A stretch of 10,897 bases of DNA from Micractinium sp. NFX-FRZ (taxonomy: Eukaryota; Chlorophyta; Trebouxiophyceae; Chlorellales; Chlorellaceae): positions 1 through 10,897 of the forward strand of contig JAPTJF010000829.1 in NCBI GenBank assembly GCA_029339195.1, read 5' to 3'. Shown piece after piece: positions 1-9,300 of this stretch. The notes beneath the pieces are model-generated. The model saw nothing but the letters and a program-made list of their open reading frames with translations, made no database searches and was not told the origin of the DNA. How positions within the stretch are numbered: the first letter of the stretch is position 1; each line of letters starts with the position of its first letter. The position numbers were made by a program, and so were the translations under genes.

Positions 1-240
1 ATTGGCAGTGCCAGGCATGGTCGCATGAATCGCAGAGTAGGAGGTGGTTGGTGTCGTGCCAGGTGGTGATGCCACAGCATCGCATGACACAGCATGCCAC
101 AGCATGCCACAGCATGCCACAGCATGCCACAGCATCGCATGACACAGCACGGCATGTGATTGTATAGCATAGCACAGCATCGCATGACACAGCACGGCAT
201 GTGATTGTATAGCATAGCACAGCACAGCGGGGCACCGCAC
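1..240 (-). other. Start of intron 27 (partial, continues beyond the window)
   Basis: The donor GTGCGG begins at 240. No acceptor followed by NBD2-like coding sequence is seen before the edge, so the intron is longer than 240 bases. Most of it is the minisatellite at 76-220. Confidence 0.85.
76..220. repeat. Nested minisatellite in intron 27: 10-bp and 45-bp tandem repeats
   Basis: Four exact copies of the 10-mer AGCATGCCAC occupy 91-130. They are flanked on both sides by AGCATCGCATGACAC (76-90 and 131-145). A 45-base unit starting with that 15-mer is then present twice without difference (131-175 and 176-220). All units share the core CACAGCA, so the array probably grew by stepwise slippage and duplication. 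Confidence 0.95.
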
Positions 241-397
241 CTGGTCGCGCAGGCTTCCTGGTGTGGTGTAGGGCTTCTGGGGGACGTAGTAGACGGCCGG
301 GCGCTGGCCCAGTGCGGCCATGGCGGCCAGGTCGCCGGCCGCACTGCCGGGGCAGCCCACGGAGCCGTCGGGCAGGGGCCACAGCCCGGCCAGCATC
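241..397 (-). CDS. ABCD1: Exon 27: Q-loop of NBD2, last exon in the window
   Basis: Encodes residues 1170-1221. [14 protein letters not shown] (1170-1183) and [18 protein letters not shown] (1204-1221) place it at the NBD2 Q-loop (Gln1209). The donor is CAG|GTGCGG at phase 0. The family then needs signature, Walker B and H-loop, so at least one more exon lies left of position 1. Confidence 0.95.
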
Positions 398-3300
398 CTG
401 CGTGTGTGAGAGGGGGGGAGGAGGGGGGGGACGGGGTGTGTGGACAGGTGCTTTCCAGAGCAGCGACACTTCTGGCGCTGTGCCTTGTCTCCTGCCTGCC
501 TGCCTGCCTCCCGCCGTCATGCCCCCACCCCTGCCCCACCTGAACACGCTGGTCTTGCCGCTGCCGTTGGGCCCGGTGACCAGCAGGGAGCGGCCCGGTG
601 CCACCTCCAGGTTCAGCTTGCGCGCCAGCAGCTTGCCCGCAGGCGTCACCACGTCCACGCCCCTGGCAGGAGGCAGGCAAGGCGTGCAGTGGACAAGGGG
701 ACAGAGAGTAGCGGGTGGGGGCGCAGCGGCCACAGCAGGTTTGAGCAGCTGGCCCTCGGTGCAGGTGGTGCTGCAGCCCTGGTGGCGGGCTCATAAGCCT
801 GCCTGCATGCACGCCGCTGCACGTGTGCGGGCCTGCAATTACCATGTCATGGCAGCCGCCAAGCCCCACCTCCAATCCCCTTACACATACACACACACCT
901 GAACTGGATGCTCTCGTCGTTGCCGCCGCCGGCCCGCCTGCTGGCTGCCGCCGTGGTGGCTGCATCCAGCGCCGCCGACTTGTCAATCACCTCCAGGGCC
1001 TCGCTCACGCGGGTGATGCCGCCTGCCACAGCGTGGGTGCAACAATGTTGTTGGGGGGCTGAAAAGGCCTGTGCATGACGGGCCGGGGCAAGCAGTGCTG
1101 CTCCCCGGCAGGCTCTCCCCCCAGCACGCCTGTTGACCATTACATGCCTGCCCCAAAGGGCCAGCCCTGCCAACACACCCCTCCCCTCCTACCACCGCCA
1201 GCCCCGCCACCGTGCCCACCCACCGCTGATCTCCGCAAAGCGCTTGGGCATGGCCAGCAGCTCGCCAAAGGCGGAGAAGTTCTGGGTGACCACGGACGCC
1301 AGGTAGCGGATCTTGTGCACCAGGGCGCCCTGGAAGGCGGTGTCGCCAAAGTCGCCTGCAGGCGTGGGGAGCAGGGCAGCGGGGCAGAGGCGAGGGGGAT
1401 GTGCGGTGGGGAGGTGTGCGAGCGTGATGGCAGGCAGACTAGCAGGAGCGGTGCGCACACAGGGTGCGCAAGCTGTGTGCGCAAGCCAGCGCTGCCAATG
1501 GGTGTGAGTCTGCCATTGGGTGAGTCTTTGTCAGTTGACGCGCGAGCTGGCGCCGGCCTGGCGTGCACGCACCCTTTTGGTCCAGCGCGTACAGCAGGGT
1601 GAGCAGCCAGGTGACGTTGTGGGGCAGCTGCTTGGCAAAGAAGTCGTCGGCTGCGGGGGGGGGGACAGGGAGAGGAGGGGAGGTGATGGCACCGATCAGG
1701 GAGCTGGGCGGCGAGCAGTGCCAATGCGGCAGTCGGGCAGGTGGGCAGGAGCAGGTGGGGGATCACACACGACCTGCTCCCTTTGCCCGCAAGTCCAAAG
1801 TCGCCTCACAAGCTGCAACAGCCCTTCCCCCCGCCCGGTGCAGCCCACCTGTGCCGTATGCCCAGCGGTGGTGCACCAGCGCACGCAGGTGTGCGGTGAG
1901 CTGGCCAAAGGCCGCCCGGATCTGGCTGCCCTCGCGCGCGCCGCCGCCAAAGAAGGCCACTGCGGGGAGGGAGGGGACACAAATGTGGAGGTGAAACCCA
2001 GAGCGGGCCAGCACCCGCACAACTTGATCCTTTGATGTCGGCTCTTCCCTCGTCCTGCCCACCCTGCCAAGAGCTCACTGTTGCCAGCAGGAGCGAGAAG
2101 CAACACAAGTGCAACACTACTTGCGGCCCCAGCCCACCCACCTGACTCTGCGTGCGTGCGCAGGCGTGCGTGCGCGTTGCGGAAGCCCCCCTCCAGAGCC
2201 ATCTCCCGACCCAGCAGGCCGCCAAAGTCGGGGGTGACCGCCCTGCGTGGGTACATAGGCAAGGGGCAGCAAGGCATCGTGGGCAGGCCCAGGCAGAGGT
2301 GCGTGGTGAGGTGTTGGCAAGAGCAGCCCGGGGAGGCGGCACAGGCTGTTCACTCCGTGGCGCCGCTGCGGTGCAGGGGGCTCCTGCCACGCTCCAAGCC
2401 CCGCCCCCCTTTCCTTCCCTCCCCACGCAGCCCCACCCACCTGAGCGTGCCCCAGCCCAGTGCAGTGTACAGGTAGAGGATGGCCATGCCGCGCCGCCCG
2501 GTGAGGCGCCAGAGCTGCCACGAGAACCAGGTGATGTCGACCACGGGCTTGACCAGGGTGGGGATGAGGGCAGCCAGGTCGTCGCACAGCCGCTCTGCAG
2601 CGGGAGACGTGTGGGGCAGGGAGGGTGTGGAGCCAGGGGCCAGGGGTAGAGAGAGAGCAGGTGGCAAAGGAAGGGTGGAAGCGAGCAGGCGGCGCCAGTT
2701 GCGAGGTGGTGCACACTCTAGGCGGCCCCAACCTGTCGGTGCGTGCATCCCACCCCAATCCCTTGCTGCTGCCTCACCCGCTCTGCAATCCCCACACCTC
2801 CACCCCAACCCCCCCCCCATCCCCACCCACCAATGTCGCGCGTCAGCCGCTGGTCAATGTCCTGCATGCCCGCCAGCTGGGAGGTGGTGTAGAACGTATT
2901 GCCTGCAGGACAGGATGGCGGAGTGGCCACAGGGAGGCGGGGGGGAGCAAGGTGACGACGGCGTACCGAGCCAGCAGGGTCGGGGAGGGCAGGGGTGGAG
3001 CAGCAGGGGCATAGCAGCAGCAGCGGCAATCGGGGCAGAGCAGGTGGGCAAGGTGCAGGGTAAGCCCCAGCCCGAAGGCAGACCACAGGTGCGGTGCGCT
3101 AGCTAGGGTTCGGTGCATGGGGACCGTGCATGTCAAACGACAGCCTGGCGCGCACGCATGGCCCCCAGGGTGCCCCAGCTCTTCCATAACATCACACACA
3201 CACACATCCTGTAAGCAAGACACCCCGCCCTCCTTCTACAACTCACCGACCAGATACTTGGCGAAAGCTGAGCGCGTGAGGCGCGAGCGCCAGTTGAGCG

Positions 3301-6300
3301 CCAGCATGTCTGCCACGTGGCGCAGGGAGGGCGCCAGCACCGCGCTGGCCACGCTCTGCAGCACGCTCATGCCGATGAGCCTGCGGCACAACAGGGGGCG
3401 AACAGACACGGCGCGGCAGCGGGTTGGTATCACACTGCAGGCGCCAGCCCGCAGCTGGGTAATCCAGAATCTGCAGGCACGTCTGCTCCTCAGTTCTGGC
3501 AGGCAGTACTGCCCAACCCACCCCATCCCACCCCACCTACCCAGCCCTACCTCACAAACCCGGGCAGGTCCTGGCGCAGCACCAGGTCCACGCTCTTGCC
3601 GTTCAGGCTGGCAATGCGGTCCTGCGGAGGAGATGGGCGGGGGGGGGGGAAACGGGGGCTGGCCGTGGGGCCGGGCAGGTTGGCGGGCGGCAGGCATTGC
3701 AGGGAACCGTGGGCGGCGTACGGAGACATTGCAAATGGACGTGGCTGATGTAGGGCGGCACAAAGCACAGCGTCATTAGTGGCAGCTGCACAATACATGT
3801 CCCCTCACTGTGTGTGAAGCAGCGGGGCGGCCGGGGTCCTCACCTGGAGCAGCGTGCGCAGCACCACCACGCCCGCCACGGTGGACACGCGCACCAGCCA
3901 CTGGCGGTCGCCGCCCAGGATGATGGCCAGCACGCTCTGAGCCAGGGGGAGGCAAGAGGGGACAGGGAAGGAAGAGGCGGGCAGCGCGGCAGGGGTTTGG
4001 GGCAGGCAGTGAGTGCGAGAAGTGGGCGGGATGATGGCCAGCACCGCTCTGCAGCATGCTGCACGCGGGGAGTGTGCCCGCTCGTCACAGCGGAGGCACG
4101 GCACAGCAGTAGCCCAGATTACAAGCTTCACAAGAGGCAAGACATGGTCTAGACTGCACTGGGTGCCTGCAGTTGGGCCCGTTGCTGCCCCCCACCCAGA
4201 TGGCCCACCCCCACCTTCCAGCGCGCCATGGGCGACAGCTTGGCGGGCTTGAGGCCCAAGCGGGGCGCCCAGGCGTGGATGGCACGGTCAGAGGGGGAGG
4301 GGGGAGGGGCGCGCGCAACCACCAGCTCTGCAGGCGGGGCCGGACAGATGTGGGGGCCTGGGTGGATGGCTGCTTGGTTGCATGGCAGATGTGGGGGCCT
4401 GGGTGGATGGCAGGCAGGCAGGCAGCTGCCGTCTGACCCCCCCATAAGCTGCTTGGTTGCATGGCAGACACGTGGGAAACTCCATCCGCTCTGCCCAGCC
4501 TACTGCTGGTGCCTGGCACCACGCCACCCTGCCGCCCAGCCCCACCTGAGAAGCCCTCGTTCCCGTCCCCCAGCTCCTCCTCCCTCTCCTGTTGGCCCCG
4601 CTGCTGCTGCCCAGCAGTCATGCCCTGCAGCACAGCCGCCGCGTCCGTGCCCCGCTGCTGCTTCTTCTTCTTCTTGCCCCCAGCAGGGCGCGACGGGGCG
4701 GGCGGGGCCTGGCCATCACCAGCCGCCGCCGCCGCCTGCGCTGCCGCCGCCTGCTTGGCCTCCAGGGAGCGGTGCCCCTGGTGCAGGCTCCACCCCCCCT
4801 CCCCGTCCAGCGAGAGCACAATGTCGTGGAAGGCCATGAGGGCGGGGCGGTGGCTGCGGGCACGGAGGGCAGGCAGGGGGAGCGAGTGGGTGGGTGGGTG
4901 GGTGGGCGGGAGAGGCTTGCTGGAGGGCACAAGTGAGCGGCTGCCCCACGCCCAGCCTGAGAGCATCCCTTCAGGCACTAGAAGGGGCGTCTGCTTGGCC
5001 ACTCCTTCCATACGCCAGCCCAACGCCCGCGCTGTGCGCCCCCCTCCCCACGCTGGCCCCCCCCCCTCCCCGCCCCACCTGATGGTGATGCAAGTGCACC
5101 CCATGTCCTTGACCAGCTCGCAGAACCGCTCCTCCATGTCCACAGTCACGCCTGGCATGGGGGGAGGGCGGGGGGGGGGGGGGGCATAGGAGGGGAGTGT
5201 GAGAGCCAGGTCCCGTAGGCAGACAAGGAGGGATGTGCAACAGCCAGGTCCCCGGGGCCTGCTGGGCAGAGAACGCTTTGAGCAGCGCGCCACCAGCTGA
5301 ACCAAGCCACATGCACCTTGTACAACACCTTGAGCACTGCCCACACCACACCCCCAGTCCCCCCCCCACACACACCGGAGGTGCACTCGTCCAGGATGGC
5401 AAAGCGCGGGCGGTGGAAGAAGAGGCGGGCCATGCCCAGCCGCTGCTGCTCCCCCAGGGACAGCACCTCGCCCCAGTTGACCACGCCCTCTGCGCCGCCG
5501 TCCCTGCGGGGTGCGGCGCCGCACGCACGAGGGAGGAAGGGAGTGTGGGGAGTAGGGGTCAGTTGAGCTGGTCTGTGGTGCGCCCTGGCTCCCTCACCAC
5601 GCCTGCATCACCACTGCGGCCTACCTGCAGCGCTGCTAGTCTTTCACATCAGCACCACTGCCGCTCCTCTCACACAGGAGCATCTTCCTGCCTGTCCGTC
5701 TGCTACCGCGCCTCCTCACCGCGCCTGCCTAGCAGCTGTTGTCGAGGTCCACTCCTCACCCCGCCTGCACCACTCACTCGACCACTTCAACACCACAGCC
5801 ACCCCCTGGAGCCCACCCACCCACCCGCCCACCTGTGCAGCAGGTACTCCAGGTCCACTGTTGCCAGCAGGGCGCGCAGCTCGTGCTCGGGGATGCGCCG
5901 CTCGGCGGTGGCGGGCAGCGGGTAGATCAGCTGCTCCTGAAGGCTGCCCTGCAGGACGGGTGGGCAGGACGGGTGGGGGCAAAGGGAGGACAGGGCGTCA
6001 GGGGGCAAGGGGCATCAAGGCATGCGTTGGCGCGCCTGCCGTATGACGTGCTCACAGTGCCTGCCATGCGCTGCCGTGCATCCATTCCATCCCAGCCAGC
6101 CCGCTGCAGCCCCAACCTCACTACTACAGAACCAAGCAGTGCCTGCTGAGCATGCTCCAACACCCCCATTCTCTACAATACCCCTACAACATTCCGCCAA
6201 ACGCGGCCCCCCCCCCCCCCCCCTTGCCTGCGTGACGTAGGGGCGCTGCGGCACGTAGAAGATGTCGTGGCTCAGCCCACCCTCGGCGTCGTCTGCGCCG

Positions 6301-9300
6301 CCCCCCGGCTTGTAGATGCGACCCCGGGTGAGCGGCCACAGCCCGCCCAGCACCCTGCGTGCAGACAGAGACGGTGCAGGGTCAGGGCGAGGGCCCCAGC
6401 AGGCAGCTGGGCCCATGTGGATGGGCAGGAGAGGGGCAGGGGCAGGGGCAGGGGCAGGCCAGGCAGCTGGTATCATGCCAGCCGATGCTGTGACCGTGCC
6501 GCGGGTGGGGCAGGAGTAGGCAGCCAAAACCCATCGGCCGCTGACTTGGAGCCACAGCAGCGTGTCCGCTCCCATTTGCCACCTGTCACTCAAAAAGGCG
6601 GCGCAGGAGCTAACCCCAGCAAGCCAAGAAACGGGCACTAGAAGCTGGCACCTCGCCGGTCCCTTTAATGGCGGCCTGATTTCTTGATCCGTTAACCACG
6701 CTCCACCTCCCATATTTGCCGCCCACCTGAACAGGCTGCTCTTGCCGGCGCCGTTGGGCCCCGTCACCAGCAGGTTGGTGCCGGCGGGCACGCGCAGGCT
6801 GAGGTCGCGCACCAGCGTGGTGTTGCCGGGCGTGACCACCACGGCCTCCTCAAATACAATGGCGTCCTCGCACGACAGCAGCTGCCCCTCAGCCTGGGCC
6901 ATGTTGCCTGCGCACCGTGCGGGGCAGGGGGGAGAGGCAGCAGCAGGGGCGGTGAATAGGTGCACAGAGGAATGGTAGCAGCGGCAGCAGCCCAGGCGTG
7001 CACTCGCAATTAATCCTACCCAGCAAACAACCAAGACTTCACGGTTAGCCTCTCGCCCCCTGCTTCACCCCACGTGGCAGCAAGCGGCACACCCTGCTTG
7101 TGCCCTCCATGCTGCCCAGCATCTACCTTGCCCGCCCAACCCGTCCCTCTCCCCCTCCACCCACCTGTGCCCCCGCCCGCCTTGATCTCCTTCATCACCC
7201 CCTCCATCTCGCGGATGCGGTCTGCATATGCGCTCAGCTTCATGAGCTTGCGCGAGGAGGAGCCCAGGGTGCCCATGGCCCCAAACAGGCTGATGATCAC
7301 GCTCGTGTGGTAGCGCATGTTGGACAGCATCTGGGCCGGGGGAGGGAGAGGGGCAGGAGGGGGGCAAGCGGAGCATGAGCGCAGTGGCCGGAGCCGAGCG
7401 GCAGGCAGACGCGTGCCATGTCGAGCCGCGCTGAGTTAGTTGCACGTAAAGTGCAACAAAGCGTTAGTTGCACGTAGAGTGCAACAAAGCATGGTGCGAA
7501 CACGCCGGCAGCCAGCGCACAGGCCCCAATGCATCCCCAGCCCGCGGCCCAATGCTGCCTGGCCGTGCCACGCCCAGACCTGCCCCCAGCGGCCGCCCCA
7601 CCTGCGCGCGCCCATGCACGGTGTTCTCCGGCCGCATGTGGCCCTTGAAGAAGGGGCCGATGATGAGGTAGACCGCCACGGTGGCACCCAGGTACTTGAG
7701 CAGGAAGTCCTGTGGGGCAGGGGGAGGTCGGGGGGGGGTATGTGGGTGAGGGTGGCATGGACAGCAGGGGCCACCGTGAGCGGCTGGTTGAGCCGACGTT
7801 AAACGATCCTAGTGTCGCAGCCTTACAGCAGGGCTGGGGTAGCACGAGAGATCCGACTGAGGCGGGACATGGCTCTTGCAACGGCCACTCTTCACCCTCA
7901 CAAGCTGCACTCCCACTTGCCTCCCGCCCTCATGACGCACTATAAACCTGCCCCTCCAGCCGCCCTCCAGCCGCACTCACCCCAGCCCCTCCAGCCGCCC
8001 TCATGCCGGGCTCACCCCACCCACCCATCCACCCACCTGCACCATGCCGAAGCGCCACTGCTTGCCCAGCACGCGCGCGTGGTGCTGCACCATGTCGCGG
8101 AAGGAGGAGCGCAGCGCATCCCCCTCCTTGGCCACGCCTCGGTAGAACGCCACGCTCTCCGCATTGCTGCGCAGCCGCGTCTGCGCGGTGTGGGTTGTGG
8201 GTGAGGTCAGAGAGGGGTGAGGGCCAGGCGCACAGCAGAGGTCGAAGGCAATGGGGAGGATGCACAGCGAGGCGGGGCCACAACAACGCCGGTTGCCTGT
8301 CTCTAGTCGCAGGTGCGTGCCATCCCATTGCATGCCGCACTACACACCATCGCTCCCCAGCCGACCCCACCCACCCCACACACATACGGCCGCACCTGCA
8401 GCGCGCGGTGCGCCCCCTCCAGCGCCTGCTGCTTCTTGAACAGGCCCCCAAAGTTGGGGGAGGCCAGGGCCATGAAGGAGCCCACGCCAAAGACGTAGGC
8501 AAAGATGGCCGCCGTGTAGCGGTGGGTGCCGCTGTACCGCCTGCAGCGTGGGGCGGCAAGGGAGGGGAAGTGCGGCAAATGTTGATGGGGGAGGGGAGGT
8601 GGGACGGGGGGGCCTGGGTGGCGGGGCGAGGGGTCGGCGGTGCAGGGTGGGGGGGCCACCTGGTGCAGGGTGCCCGCCAAGCTGCCGCAGTCTGTTGCTG
8701 CCAGGCTGCCCAGGCCCCCATGCAAGTGTGCCATGCTCCCGCCAGCCTCATCCACACTGCCGCCGCCGTCCCGCCCCACCCAGCAGCCTGCCTGTGCCCG
8801 CGTTGCCCTTGCCCTGCACTTCAAGCCTCCCACCCCACTTCTCCCACCACATGGCACGGCCCTCCACCCCACCCCACCACCCCGCCGCCCCTCACTTGAG
8901 CATGTAGGAGTAGAAGGTGGCGTCGATGCCGGCTGCCACCAGCTCGCGCGTGAGGTCGGCCAGCCCCGCCGCCAGCTTGGGCACGTCCTCGCAGATGCGC
9001 TGCTCGGGGGAGTCGATGCGGCGGTCCACGTAGCTCAGCTTGTAGTAGGCCTGGGCAGAGAGCGGCAAGTGAGTAAGGGAGGGTTGTTGCGTGTAAAAGC
9101 GGAGGAGGGGCAGACGACCAGCTGAGCTTGGCCCAAGCGCGCGAGCACGGGGTCCAGCGGCAGGGAAGTGGCAGGAGAGAAGGGCACACGCAGCGCAGGG
9201 CAGGGCATGCCCGCAGCAGGGAGGGAAAGGGCAGCGTGGGGCATTCATGGGCAGAAATGGCGGGCAGCACACATTGGGCGCCAACCGTGATCGGTCTGCT

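Noticed and set aside
4461..5189. Plus-strand open frame of 242 codons, with similar long plus-strand frames at 8003-8899, 9983-10720, 2480-3106 and 261-902
   Set aside because: They run antisense across phase-consistent exons and introns of the transporter, are Pro/Ala/Arg-rich without any recognisable motif, and are expected by chance in very GC-rich DNA.
4085..5524. Minus-strand open frame of 479 codons as one uninterrupted gene
   Set aside because: It holds the true sequence of exons 13 and 14 but reads through introns 13 and 14 and starts in the wrong frame in intron 11/exon 12. The spliced model gives continuous homology instead.
7435..7490. CRISPR-like repeat
   Set aside because: There are only two adjacent units with no spacer, inside a eukaryotic intron.
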